In this document: piece by piece, positions 23,321 to 33,500 of the stretch
How the letters are laid out: the number at the start of each line of letters is the position of its first letter
Numbering within the stretch: position 1 is the first letter of the stretch
The notes under the pieces: model-generated
Told to the model about the DNA's origin: nothing
The model's input: only the letters and a program-made list of their open reading frames with translations
Databases searched by the model: none
Translations under genes and position numbers: made by a program
NCBI RefSeq assembly: GCF_001190945.1
Contig: NZ_CP011112.1
Coordinates: 4,216,001 to 4,280,000 of the forward strand
Origin: Luteipulveratus mongoliensis
GTDB lineage: Bacteria > Actinomycetota > Actinomycetes > Actinomycetales > Dermatophilaceae
DNA length: 64,000 nucleotides
Direction: 5' to 3'

Positions 23321-24661
23321 ATGACTTCAACGACCCGTCAGCTCCATCTCAACGCCTTCGTCATGTCGAACGGTCATCACGAGGCCGCCTGGCGCCATCC
23401 TGACGTCCAGCCGTCTGACGCATTGACTCTGCAGCACTACGTTCGGATCGCCCAGACCGCCGAGCGCGGCAAGCTCGACTCGATCTTCTTCGCCGACGGG
23501 GTCGCCCTGCCGAAGAACGTTGCCTTCAATGGACATTCGGCATTCGAGCCGCTGACGCTGCTGGCCGCTATCGCTGCCGTGACCGAGCATGTCGGTCTGA
23601 TCGCGACGGCCTCGACGACGTACAACGAGCCGTATCACTTGGCTCGCAAGTTCGCCTCTCTCGATCACCTCAGTGGCGGACGCGCAGGCTGGAACATCGT
23701 CACGTCGGCAGGTCAGGACGAGGCCCGCAACTTCAACCTCGACAAGCGGCCGGACCACAGCCTGCGCTACGAGCGGGCGTCCGAGTTCCTCGATGTGGCA
23801 ACGGCCCTGTGGGACAGCTGGGCCGATGATGCCGTCATCGCCGACCAGGCGTCCGGGGTCTATGCCGACAGCGAGGCGATCAGCCCGATCGACCATCAGG
23901 GCAAGCATTTCCAGGTGCGCGGTCCCCTCAACATCCGACGCCCAGTGCAGGGCTATCCCCTTCTCGTGCAAGCGGGTTCGTCGGAGTCCGGCAAGGAGTT
24001 CGCCGCGCGGACGGCGGAGGCGGTGTTTACCGCCCAGCAGACGCTCAAGGAGGGACAGGGCTTCTACCGCGACCTGAAGAGCCGGCTCACGACGTACGGC
24101 CGCTCCCCCGACGACCTGCTGGTGCTGCCCGGCATCAGCCCGATCATCGGACGCACTGAGGCGGAAGCGAAGGAGCGCGAGGCGCAGCTCAACGGGCTCA
24201 TCAATCCGGCGTACGGCCTCGCCCAGCTCTCGTCGATGCTCGACACCGACCTGACCCATGCCGCGCTCGACGAGCCGCTGCCCGACGTCGGCAACGCGAC
24301 CGAGGGCAACCAGAGTCGTTTTGACCTCGTCGTCGGCCTGGCCCGGCGCGAGAGCCTCACCCTGCGCCAGCTGATCGAGCGACTGGCCGGCGGTCGCGGC
24401 CATCGCGTCATCGCCGGCACCCCGACGCAGATCGCGGACAGCATCGAGGAGTGGTTCACCGAGGGTGCCGCGGACGGCTTCAACATCATGCCGCCGACGC
24501 TGCCCGGTGGCCTCGACGACTTCGTCGACCTGGTCGTCCCCGAGCTGCAGCGCCGCGAGCTCTTCCGCACCGAGTACACCGGCCGCACGCTGCGCGAGCA
24601 CTACGGCCTCCCCCGACCCGCCGATCGAAACAGCAGCAACGACAAGGAGACCGCAGCATGA
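23321..24661 (+). CDS. NtaA/SnaA/DszA-family FMN-dependent monooxygenase
   Basis: 446 residues, bacterial luciferase-like TIM barrel of the nitrilotriacetate monooxygenase / DszA type. Signatures: AAWRHPD, YVRIAQTAERGKLDSIFFAD, GLIATASTTYNEPYHLARKF, DHLSGGRAGWNIVTS, QAGSSESGKEFAARTAEAVF and the C-terminal GFNIMPPTLPGGLDDFV. It uses FMNH2, here probably from SsuE, and O2 to cleave a C-S bond in an organosulfur compound; a sulfone or sulfide is as likely as a sulfonate. It overlaps the tauD-type gene by ATGA. Confidence 0.87.
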   Translation: MTSTTRQLHLNAFVMSNGHHEAAWRHPDVQPSDALTLQHYVRIAQTAERGKLDSIFFADGVALPKNVAFNGHSAFEPLTLLAAIAAVTEHVGLIATASTTYNEPYHLARKFASLDHLSGGRAGWNIVTSAGQDEARNFNLDKRPDHSLRYERASEFLDVATALWDSWADDAVIADQASGVYADSEAISPIDHQGKHFQVRGPLNIRRPVQGYPLLVQAGSSESGKEFAARTAEAVFTAQQTLKEGQGFYRDLKSRLTTYGRSPDDLLVLPGISPIIGRTEAEAKEREAQLNGLINPAYGLAQLSSMLDTDLTHAALDEPLPDVGNATEGNQSRFDLVVGLARRESLTLRQLIERLAGGRGHRVIAGTPTQIADSIEEWFTEGAADGFNIMPPTLPGGLDDFVDLVVPELQRRELFRTEYTGRTLREHYGLPRPADRNSSNDKETAA

Positions 24662-25560
24662 CCACCATCGCCACAGACCGCGCCGTCCGACGCCTCACCG
24701 CCCACATCGGTGCCGAGATCAGCGGTATCGATCTGACCCAGCCGCTGGCCGGCAGCGACGTCGAGTTCATCAACGCAGCGCTGCTGGAGCACAAGGCGCT
24801 CGTCTTCCGCGACGCCCCCCTCGACGACGCCGGCCAGCAGCAGTTCGCTGAGAGCTTCGGCCAACTCACCACGGCACACCCGACGGTGCCTTCGGTCGAC
24901 GGTGCACCCAACGTGCTGCCCGTGGACAGCGAGGGCGGTATGCCCGCCAACCGCTGGCACACCGACGTGACGTTCGTGGTGAACCCGCCCAAGGCGAGCA
25001 CCCTTGTCAGTCACGTGGTCGCGCCGTACGGCGGCGAGACGCTCATCGCCAACACGGCGGCGGCGTACCGCGACCTCCCCGAGCCGCTGCGTGCGTTCGC
25101 CGAGACGCTCTGGGCGGTGCACACCAACGACCACGACTACGCCGTGATCCCTGAGGATCTCGACGAGCAGGCCAAGCTGCGGCGCGAGATCTTCACGTCG
25201 ACGACGTTCGAGTCACTGCATCCGGTCGTCCGCGTGCACCCCGAGACCTGCGAGAAGGGTTTGTTCCTAGGCGGATTCGCGACCCGGCTCAAGGGTCTGA
25301 CGACGTCGGACTCACGGGACCTGATCCGGATCTTCCAGTCCTACATCACCCGTCCGGAGAACATCGTGCGCGTGACCTGGCAGCCCGGACAGCTCGTGCT
25401 GTTCGACAACCGCATCACCCAGCACTACGCACCCGACAACTACAACCGCGAGCCGCGACGCCTGCACCGCGTCACCGTGGCGGGCGATGTGCCGAAGTCC
25501 GTGTCGGGTGAGAGCAGCACGTCGCTGATCGGCGACGCGTCCCACTACACGGTGGCCTGA
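24658..25560 (+). CDS. TauD/TfdA-family 2-oxoglutarate/Fe(II) dioxygenase
   Basis: 300 residues. The iron ligands HxD (NRWHTDVTF) and the distal His (NRITQHYAPDNY), with the 2-oxoglutarate Arg (RRLHRVTVAGD), are all present. The TauD-like start RLTAHIGAEISGIDL is clear. It oxidises taurine, another alkanesulfonate or an alkyl sulfate, giving sulfite or sulfate. It is the last gene of the riboswitch-controlled operon and is followed by a strong hairpin. Confidence 0.88.
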   Translation: MTTIATDRAVRRLTAHIGAEISGIDLTQPLAGSDVEFINAALLEHKALVFRDAPLDDAGQQQFAESFGQLTTAHPTVPSVDGAPNVLPVDSEGGMPANRWHTDVTFVVNPPKASTLVSHVVAPYGGETLIANTAAAYRDLPEPLRAFAETLWAVHTNDHDYAVIPEDLDEQAKLRREIFTSTTFESLHPVVRVHPETCEKGLFLGGFATRLKGLTTSDSRDLIRIFQSYITRPENIVRVTWQPGQLVLFDNRITQHYAPDNYNREPRRLHRVTVAGDVPKSVSGESSTSLIGDASHYTVA

Positions 25561-25573
25561 CCACCCGAGATGT

Positions 25574-25609
25574 CCTGCGGGGCTGGCGCTCTGGAGCCGG
25601 CCCCGCAGG
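25574..25609 (+). terminator. Terminator of the sulfur operon
   Basis: CCTGCGGGGC (25574-25583) pairs with GCCCCGCAGG (25600-25609), 13 bp after the tauD-type stop. No U-run follows. Confidence 0.65.
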
Positions 25610-25630
25610 CGTACGTCACTCGCCGCATCA

Positions 25631-25678
25631 CGCCGTCATGCAGAAGCGGGGCCAGAGCACCGCTTCTGCATGACGGCG
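25631..25678 (-). terminator. 19-bp perfect hairpin next to the nuclease-like gene stop
   Basis: Left arm 25631-25649 and right arm 25660-25678 are perfectly complementary (19 bp, 10-nt loop). It starts 1 bp beyond the stop of the minus-strand nuclease-like gene, so it probably terminates that gene. Confidence 0.7.
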
Positions 25679-25679
25679 A

Positions 25680-27110
25680 TCATGTGGCAACGGTGGTCGT
25701 GTCTGGGTCGTACGGGCGCCAAGTGTTGGCCGCTCCCGCCTGCTCCGCACTGTTCTCGGATCGCTCCTCGTCCTGCGTTGCCGAGATTGGGCCGTCCTGA
25801 GATGACTGTGCAGTCGATGCAAGGGCAACAGGCTCTTCGATCTCAATGGTTGGGCGGATCTGTGGGGGTTTGGCCTGCCACGCGCGGACACTCTGAGCGA
25901 TCTCACCGTAGAAATCGTTCGTGGCGTTGATCACGCTCTCGATGAAGCTGCCTCGCCCAGTCCCGCGCTTCGTACCAGCGCTACGAACCGTCGCGACGCG
26001 GAAGGACTTCAACTCCTTGGTCCGATCGAGAAGTAGTGCCGAGGGATCTTCGCGAACAGCGCTGAGGAGCTCAGCGCTCCCAGGACCTCGCGCGTACGCG
26101 GCAAACGCTTCAACTCTGGTCGAGGGCGGCGCCGAACTCAGTTGCCGGACAAGCCAATTGACTCGTGACGTCGCGCGTCCAACACCAGGTGCCAGAACGT
26201 CCATGTGGACCGTTATGTTGCCCGCTCGCAGATCAGCTGTGACCACAAGTTCGCCCACCACATTCGGAACTCGGACCCGACCAGTGAGAGCCCCCGTCGC
26301 GGCGGCCTCAGCCGTCAATGACTGGTTTCGAGCTACAGGGTCAGCTAGCTCCTTGCGCGTGAGGACCGGAATGACCTCGTCACCAAGTTGTCGACCCAGT
26401 TGAAGACTCGTGTAGCGCAGGAGTGCATCCCAGCGACCTGCGACATCGGCCAATCCGCTGTCTGATACACGAAGCGTGCCTGCACTGATGGCTTCTCGAA
26501 TCTTGACCCAAGACTCGCCCATGTCGTTGAACGCCAGGGCGCCGGATCGCGGGTGCTCCAGGTAGCGAATCAGCTCGCCAAGAATCCAGGCTTGATCTGG
26601 GTCGGCGACTCCCCGGTGCTCCTTTTGCATGACTGCCGCGCACAAGACCTCGGACCACGAAAGGTGGTGCATAGTCACACGTCGCAGCTTGCGACCGTCG
26701 ACCTTGGTCGGATGCGTCCCCGCGATGGCAGGGATCTCGTTGCTGATCGTTACAACTGCGTCGAAAGCATTCTCGCGCGCGATGTCGAGATAGTTCTCGA
26801 GCTGCTCCGCTGCCAACTCCGCCGAGCCAGTCTTCACTTCTACCAACGCGATCCACGACTTCGATCCGCGCTTCACTCGAATCAGTCCATCTGGCCGAAG
26901 TGTCCGATCGCCTAGCGGAAACGGCACCTCGATGTACGTCTCAATCGCCCCCGCGGGCGCGCCCAATGGAACAGTGACCGCACGGCCGAACTCTTTGACT
27001 GCACCCAGCACGGCCAGAAGTGCACTCGTTGCTCGACGCTCTTGCTCCTCCGCACCATTGATGCCCGATGTCGGAATCAATCTCGCCTGATGCCAGGATT
27101 CTTCGGCCAT
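25680..27110 (-). CDS. PD-(D/E)XK nuclease-like protein, lower GC
   Basis: 476 residues. Near the N-terminus RPDGLIRV (D74) is followed by IALVEVKTGSAELAAEQLEN in part, with E91 and K93. This fits the D...ExK pattern of restriction-endonuclease-like folds, and the following YLDIARENAFDAVVTISNEI resembles the core strand-helix. The rest (WSEVLCAAVMQKEHRG, LIRYLEHPRSGALAFNDMG) is unfamiliar. The C-terminal 60 residues are low complexity. Base composition is visibly poorer in G+C than the flanks, which suggests transfer. AGGGGG precedes the ATG. It could be a defence or stress-response nuclease; the function is unproven. Confidence 0.6.
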   Translation of the reverse strand: MAEESWHQARLIPTSGINGAEEQERRATSALLAVLGAVKEFGRAVTVPLGAPAGAIETYIEVPFPLGDRTLRPDGLIRVKRGSKSWIALVEVKTGSAELAAEQLENYLDIARENAFDAVVTISNEIPAIAGTHPTKVDGRKLRRVTMHHLSWSEVLCAAVMQKEHRGVADPDQAWILGELIRYLEHPRSGALAFNDMGESWVKIREAISAGTLRVSDSGLADVAGRWDALLRYTSLQLGRQLGDEVIPVLTRKELADPVARNQSLTAEAAATGALTGRVRVPNVVGELVVTADLRAGNITVHMDVLAPGVGRATSRVNWLVRQLSSAPPSTRVEAFAAYARGPGSAELLSAVREDPSALLLDRTKELKSFRVATVRSAGTKRGTGRGSFIESVINATNDFYGEIAQSVRAWQAKPPQIRPTIEIEEPVALASTAQSSQDGPISATQDEERSENSAEQAGAANTWRPYDPDTTTVAT

Positions 27111-27245
27111 GACGTCCCCCTAAGTGGAACCTCGCCCTTCTCGGACGATAGACCTCGAAGCCACCAATCGCCTGGCATTGCGACTCATCGCAGAATTCTC
27201 AACCAACCGGTAGCCGCTCGACCGTCGACTGATGTGCGCGATCAG

Positions 27246-30200
27246 TCACTCAGGGATGGTGGCGAGCAGCTCCTGCAAGGCGACCTCATCGGGCAGCTCG
27301 GGCCAGACTGTCTCACCAGTCGCGGCGTAGTAGAACGCGCCGTCCACGTCTTCAAGAGGGACGTCCCGCAACCGGGCGTAGGCCAAGCGGTACGCCGCCA
27401 GCTGCAGCACGCGATGGCGCGCCGCCTCTCCCGTGGGCGGCCGGCCTGTCTTCCAATCGACGATCGTGAATCCACTTGGTACACGAGGAAACACGGCGTC
27501 AATCCGACCTCGGACGGCCATGCCGTCCACCACCGTCTCGACCGCGACCTCGATGGCGTTGGGGCGACGACCCGCCCACTCGGAGGCGAGGAAGTGCTCC
27601 TTCATGGCGGGGAGGTCGGCATCGTCGCCGGGATCAGTGTCGGACGCACCGGGCATCTCGGTGATGTCGACGAGCGCGGCCTGGGCGTAGTGCTGCTCGA
27701 CCCACGCGTGGAAGGCAGTCCCCCGCCGCGCAGCCAGGGCCGGCGCGTGCGGCATCGGACGACGGAGCTCGCGGGCGAAGGCGACCGGATCGCTCGCCAA
27801 CGACACCACGGCAGACGCCGACAGGTGCCGAGGCACCGTCACGACCGCGTCACCCGGCCGTCGCTGGCGGTCACGCTCGCGCAGCAGCAGGTCGATCTCC
27901 AGCGCGCGATCATCGACCGGGACGAGCCCCTGCTCCAGGAGCGGCGGCGCCTCGATCGCCTCCCGCACCCGCAACGCACCGTCCGCGAGCTGAGCACGAC
28001 GCCGGGCGAGCGGGTCATGCGGCCACTGGGCTGTCAGAGCCTCGGCGAGGCGCGGGTTGGGCACGGTCTTCTCGCCGGCCGGGACCACAGGCATCGGCGC
28101 CCACTCCCCGACGCGGACCAGGTCGGCCGACCGCAGCTCGTCGATGAACCGCGAGGTGACCCGCGGCATCTTGCCGTCGGCCCAGACCGGCGCACTGAGC
28201 AGCAGCTCCTGCCGAGCCCGGGTGAACGCGACGTACGCCAACCGTCGCTCCTCCGCGACCGCGTGGGCGCCGCCATCCTCCTGGAACGCCACGAACGCGT
28301 CCTTCAGCTCTTGGGTGCCCTCAGCCGTCCGCCACGGCAGCACCGGGAGCCCGTCCCGGTCGCCGCGGAGGTCGTACGGGACGCCCTCGAGCCCGCTCGT
28401 CCATCCCTTGTCTCTGACCGTGCCGGTCCGCCACGTACCGCCGGTCCCCTCACCGCCGGCCCCCTCACCGCCGTCGGCCGCCCAGGAGGCCCGCGCGTCA
28501 TGGGCCGGGAATGTGCCCTCGGTGAGGCCGGGGACGACGACGACATCCCACTCCAGACCCTTGGACGCGTGCACCGTCAGCACCTGGACCGCGTCGGTCT
28601 CGACCTCGAGATAGCCGAGGTCCAGACCACGCTCCTCCTTCTCGGCCGCGTCGAGCCACGCCAGGAAGCCGCCGAGTGTGGGCCGGTCGGCCGAGGCCGC
28701 GAACTGCGCTGCGACATCAGCGAATGCGTCGAGGTGGACTCGCGCCGTGGTCGACGTGTGCTCGGGCCGCGACAGCACCTCGATGTCCAGACCGAGCACC
28801 CGCTCCGCCTCGCCGGCGAGGTCCGAAAGGGGCAGACCCGTGAGACTCCTCAGACGGCGTACGGCTGCAGCGAGACCCTCGAGTCGACCACGCGCCGTGG
28901 CGCTCACCCGCTGCCCGTCACGCCCCGTCCAGGCGTCACGGGGCAGCTCGTCGAGCGCCTCGACCAGGGAGGCCTGCTCGCGGGAGTCGGGGGCGATGTC
29001 GGCCTGGTCGCGCGGGACGTCAGGACGATCGCGGGCCGCCAGGTGGCGCGACCACGAGGCCAGACCGTCGAGATCGGCCGGCCCGAGACGCAGCGCCGGA
29101 CCGGTCAGCAGACGCATCAACCGGTCGCCGCGGCTCGGGTCCTGCACCACCCACAGCAGGCTGACCAGGTCGGAGACCTCAGGCGTCGTGAGCAGACCGC
29201 CGATGCCGACCACCTCGACGGGCAGGCCGGCTTCGGTGAGAGCCTCGGCGACCACGGGGAACTGAGATCGCTTGCGGCACAACACTGCTGCTGTTCGTCC
29301 GGAGCGCTTGCCCTCGGGCGTGAACCAGCGGGCTCGCACCCACTCGGCCACGTGGCGCGCCTCGTCCTCGGTGGTCTCCAGCCGCGCCGCGCGGATACGT
29401 CCTTCACCGGCATCCGGCCGAGGTCGCAGGGTCTCGACAGCCACCTGGCTGGACTGACGCAGCGGGGCGGCGGTCAGGTTGGCGACCTCGAGGATGCCGC
29501 GGTCGTTGCGCCAGCTGGTCGACAACGGCAGCACCGTCGCCTGTCCGTGCCCATCGGAGAAGATGTGCGGATAGCGCGCCAGGGTCGTCGCTGACGCACC
29601 TCGCCAGCCGTAGATGGACTGGTGCGGGTCACCCACGGCGGTCACCGGGACCGCTTCGCCACGAGCCACGAACAGTGATCGCAGCAGCACCATCTGTGCC
29701 TCGCTGGTGTCCTGGAACTCATCAAGCAGGACGGCCCGAAAGCGTTGCCGTTCAACGGAACCCAGCGACGGGAAGCGCTGCGCGAGCTCCGCGGCAACAG
29801 CCATCTGATCGGAGAAGTCGAGCGCCGATCGGCGGTGCTTGAGGTCGGCGTACGCCTGCACGATCGGGATCAGGTCCCGACGCGCGGCCAGTGCCTTGAG
29901 CATCGCCGTCGCGTCCGGCGGTGTGCCCCTGGTGCGCCCTGTCACAGGCAGCGTCGGGACGTGGGCAGCGACGCCGTCCAGGTAGGTCGCGACGTCCTCC
30001 GGGCGCAGCAGGTGCTCGGCCATCTCTCCCGCGAGCGCGACCACCGCTGCGGTGATCGTGCTCTCGGCGAACTCGATCCGATCCATCGGTCCGTCGTAGC
30101 GCTGGACCACCTCGCTGGCGTACTGCCAGGCCGCCGCTTCGGACAACATCCGCGACTCGGGTTCGATGCCCAGGCGCAGGCCGTTCTCGCTGACCAGACG

Positions 30201-30563
30201 ACCGGCGTACGAGTGGTAGGTCGAGACCGCGGGGATGTCACCAAGACCCTGGGTCCCGTCATCGTCGGCGGTCGGCGTCCAGAGGCCCTCGTGGCGCAAC
30301 CGACGCAGCCGACGCCCGATGCGCTCAGCCAGCTCGCCCGCCGCTTTGCGGGTGAATGTCAGACCGAGGACCTGGTCTGGCTCGACCATGCGGTTGGCCA
30401 CCAGCCACACGACCCGCGAGGCCATCGTCTCGGTCTTGCCCGAGCCGGCGCCCGCCACGACGAGCAGGGGTCGCAGCGGCGCCTCGATGACTGCGCGCTG
30501 CTCCGCGGTCGGCGGCGGGTTGCCGAGCGCCTGGGCGAGCGCAGCGGCGGTGTACGCCGGCAT
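27246..30563 (-). CDS. adnB: AdnB, helicase-nuclease subunit of AdnAB
   Basis: 1105 residues. N-terminal UvrD-like motor: Walker A GAGSGKT (38-44), LDEFQDTS, QSIYGWRGAS, VLTVHASKGLEWD and VAFTRARQELLL. C-terminal RecB-type nuclease: GTAFHAWVEQHY, RGRIDAVF and the catalytic VDWKTG at about 1035-1040, followed by QLAAYRLAY. AdnAB is the mycobacterial-type double-motor, double-nuclease machine that resects double-strand breaks. The ATG overlaps the adnA stop (TGATG), so both subunits are made from one transcript. It corresponds to Rv3201c. Confidence 0.93.
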   Translation of the reverse strand: MPAYTAAALAQALGNPPPTAEQRAVIEAPLRPLLVVAGAGSGKTETMASRVVWLVANRMVEPDQVLGLTFTRKAAGELAERIGRRLRRLRHEGLWTPTADDDGTQGLGDIPAVSTYHSYAGRLVSENGLRLGIEPESRMLSEAAAWQYASEVVQRYDGPMDRIEFAESTITAAVVALAGEMAEHLLRPEDVATYLDGVAAHVPTLPVTGRTRGTPPDATAMLKALAARRDLIPIVQAYADLKHRRSALDFSDQMAVAAELAQRFPSLGSVERQRFRAVLLDEFQDTSEAQMVLLRSLFVARGEAVPVTAVGDPHQSIYGWRGASATTLARYPHIFSDGHGQATVLPLSTSWRNDRGILEVANLTAAPLRQSSQVAVETLRPRPDAGEGRIRAARLETTEDEARHVAEWVRARWFTPEGKRSGRTAAVLCRKRSQFPVVAEALTEAGLPVEVVGIGGLLTTPEVSDLVSLLWVVQDPSRGDRLMRLLTGPALRLGPADLDGLASWSRHLAARDRPDVPRDQADIAPDSREQASLVEALDELPRDAWTGRDGQRVSATARGRLEGLAAAVRRLRSLTGLPLSDLAGEAERVLGLDIEVLSRPEHTSTTARVHLDAFADVAAQFAASADRPTLGGFLAWLDAAEKEERGLDLGYLEVETDAVQVLTVHASKGLEWDVVVVPGLTEGTFPAHDARASWAADGGEGAGGEGTGGTWRTGTVRDKGWTSGLEGVPYDLRGDRDGLPVLPWRTAEGTQELKDAFVAFQEDGGAHAVAEERRLAYVAFTRARQELLLSAPVWADGKMPRVTSRFIDELRSADLVRVGEWAPMPVVPAGEKTVPNPRLAEALTAQWPHDPLARRRAQLADGALRVREAIEAPPLLEQGLVPVDDRALEIDLLLRERDRQRRPGDAVVTVPRHLSASAVVSLASDPVAFARELRRPMPHAPALAARRGTAFHAWVEQHYAQAALVDITEMPGASDTDPGDDADLPAMKEHFLASEWAGRRPNAIEVAVETVVDGMAVRGRIDAVFPRVPSGFTIVDWKTGRPPTGEAARHRVLQLAAYRLAYARLRDVPLEDVDGAFYYAATGETVWPELPDEVALQELLATIPE

Positions 30564-33500
30564 CAGATCACCTGTCCCTCGGGCTGGAGGGGGCACGACC
30601 GGCGTACGGGACACACACCGCACCGGTCGCCGACCGTCGCGACGAACGTGGCGGCGCCCATGCCGTCGGCGGTGGCGCGTACGACCTCGTGGGCCCACGA
30701 GGTCTCGTCACCGGGCTCGATCGCGGGCTGTGCCTGGACGTCGGCAGAGTTCTTGAGGCCGGCCTTGCCGAGCTGCACCAGAGCCGCACCACCGGAGACG
30801 TCGCCCTCCTCGAAAGCGCCTTCGGCAACCGCGACCTGGTAGGCCCCGAGCTGCGGGTGCTCGACCAGCTTGTCCTTGGTCGGCTTGCTGCTGCCGGTCT
30901 TGAGGTCGATGATGCGCAGCCCGCGCTCGTCGTGCCGCTCCAGCCGGTCGACCCGCCCACGTAGCAAGGCTCGGCCGACCTCGGCCTCGAAGTCGATCTC
31001 AACCGCGACCTTGTGCCACCCGTTGGCCTCAGCGCTGTCGAGGTAGCCGGCCAGCTTGTCGAGCATCCGGTGCGCCTCCTGGCGCTTGCGTTCGGAGATC
31101 CAGCCCTCGCCGAGACCGAGCCGCGGCCACCGCTCGTCGAGCACGTCCTGCATGCGCTCCGGCTCGGTGTCACCGAGCTCGGCGGCCACCTCGTGGACCA
31201 GCGTGCCGAGGGTTGCTGCGCCGAGGTCAGGCCCTTCGCCACCGCACGAGGTCAGCAGCCAGTTGAGCCCGCAGGTCGCGAACTGGTCGACCTTGGACGG
31301 AGAGACGCCGACCTGCTGCTCGGGCTCACGCAGCGGCCGGTCGTCGGACAGCTCGGTCAGCGCCCACCACGACGCCGGGTCGGCTCCGGGGACGTGCTCG
31401 CGGGCCAGCCGCGAGAGCGTAGTCACGGCTTCCGCGCGCTCCTCGTCATCGCCGATCGCGACCTCGCGGCGCAGCTCGGCGACGGCCGCCTGCAGCGTCA
31501 TCGGACGCTGCACATCGGTGAAGTCCCGGAGCCCATCCGGATCTGAGTCACCATGCGTATCAAGGGGATCCACGATGTCGAGGTACGCCGACGGCTGCTC
31601 GTCCTCGGACCGCACCGCGGTGACGACGAGGCGTTCGCGAGCCCGCGAGACCGCCACCAGGAACTGTCGCGTCTCGTCGTAGCGCACTGCTGCCTGTGCC
31701 GCTCGCAGCGTGCGGCCGCGACCGGTCAGCACATCGACGAGGTGCTCGGAGCCGAGCAGCGAGCCACGCAGCCGCAGGTCGGGCCAGACACCCTCCTGGA
31801 CACCGGCCACCACCACGGTGTGCCACTCGCGGCCGGCCGCGCCGGCCGGCGTCATCAGGGCGACGCACTCGTCATCGGGCGCGCGTGCCACGAGGGTGTC
31901 GCCCGGCACGTCCTGGCCGCGCACGTGCTCCAGGAAGTCGGCCGGACCGGACTGCGGCAACCGGTCGACGTATGCCGCCGCCGCCCCGAAGAGCGCCACC
32001 ACCGCATCGAGGTCACGATCAGCGCGCGCGCCAGCGGGTCCGCCGGCGAGCGCCGCGGAGGACCACGGATCGGCCAGCCCGGACGCACGCCACATCGCCC
32101 ACAGCAGCGTCTCCGCGGTCGCGTCGTCTGCGCCTGCGGCTTCGACGCCCGCCTGTACGACTCGCGCCACCCTGCGTGCAGGCGCGACTTCGGGGCCGTA
32201 GAGGGTCAGCTGCCCGGCGTCGAGCACCGATGCCGCGAGCAGCTCGTCCCCGGTGCGGGTGCCACCTGCCTCCAGCTCGACGCTGCGCAACGCTCGCCGC
32301 ATCCGTCGGAGGGCCACGGCATCAGCTCCGCCCAGCGGCGAGGTGAGGACATCGGTGGCCACCTCAGCGCTGATGGACGGTTCGTCGGACGATGCGGGCT
32401 CGCCGGACGATGCGAGGGAGAGCGCCACCTCGATGAGAGCCAGGAACGGGCGTACGGCCGGCTCGTCTCGCAGCGGAACCGTCGTGGGCGGCACCGCGAC
32501 AGGGACGCCGGAGGCCGCGAGTGCCCGCCGCAGCGCGCCGGTGCGCCCTTGACCGCGCACAATGACGGCCAGGTCCTGCCACGGGACACCGTCGATCAGG
32601 TGCGCCCGGCGCAGCAGTCCGGCGACATGCGCAGCCTCCTGGGACACCGCCCTCAGCAGCGCGACCTCGACGACACCTCCAGGCCTGGTCACCACCTCGC
32701 GGTGCGCCGCGCCGGCCACCGCGCCGATTCGTGCACTCACCTGCCCGCCGACGGCCCGCAACGCTTGCGGCTGGCGGTAGGAGACCTCCAGCCGCCGCGC
32801 GTCGCCGGCGTCCCACTCCTGAGCCAGGGCAGCGAACAGCCCGGGCTCAGCTCCTCGGAACCCCTGCACCGTGCTGTCCGGATCGGCGATCAGCCGCACC
32901 TGGGTCTGCGCACCGACGACGACACGCAGCAGCCGGGCCGCGGCCGACGTGAGCTCCTGGGCGTCATCGACCACCACGAACCGCACGGTGTCGCGTACGC
33001 GTCGCAGGGCTTCGTCGTCCTCCTGGAGGAGGTCGGCCGCCGACCCCAGGATCCACGCAGGGTCGTACGCCCCTGGCCGCGACAGGGCTGTCACCTCGTC
33101 GTAGTCGTCCAGCACGTCGGCGGCCGCCACCCACTCAGGACGCTCGTGCTCGACACCGAGTCTGCGCAGATCATCCGACTCCTGACCCCACTCCACCGCA
33201 CGCATCAGCAGGTCGCGCAGCTCGGCACGAAACCCCCTGGTAGGCAACGCTTCTCGGACGTACGACGGCCACGGCGGCTCAGGTGCATCGCCTGCTGCAT
33301 AACCCTCCAGCAGCTCCTTGAGCACGACGTCCTGCTCCGGACCGTTGAGGAGCCGCGGCGCCGGCAGCCCACGCAGTGCGGCCGCCTGACGCAGCAGCCC
33401 GAAGCCGAGCGCCTGATGCGTCCGCGACACCGGCTCGGTCGTCGTCCCAGCATTGCGCCGTCTGGTGGCTGCTCCTCCTCCGAGCGCCGTCGCAGGCTCC

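Noticed and set aside
27042-29594. 850-codon plus-strand open frame opposite adnB
   Set aside because: Arg/Gly/His-rich composition without motifs; adnB motifs are complete on the other strand.
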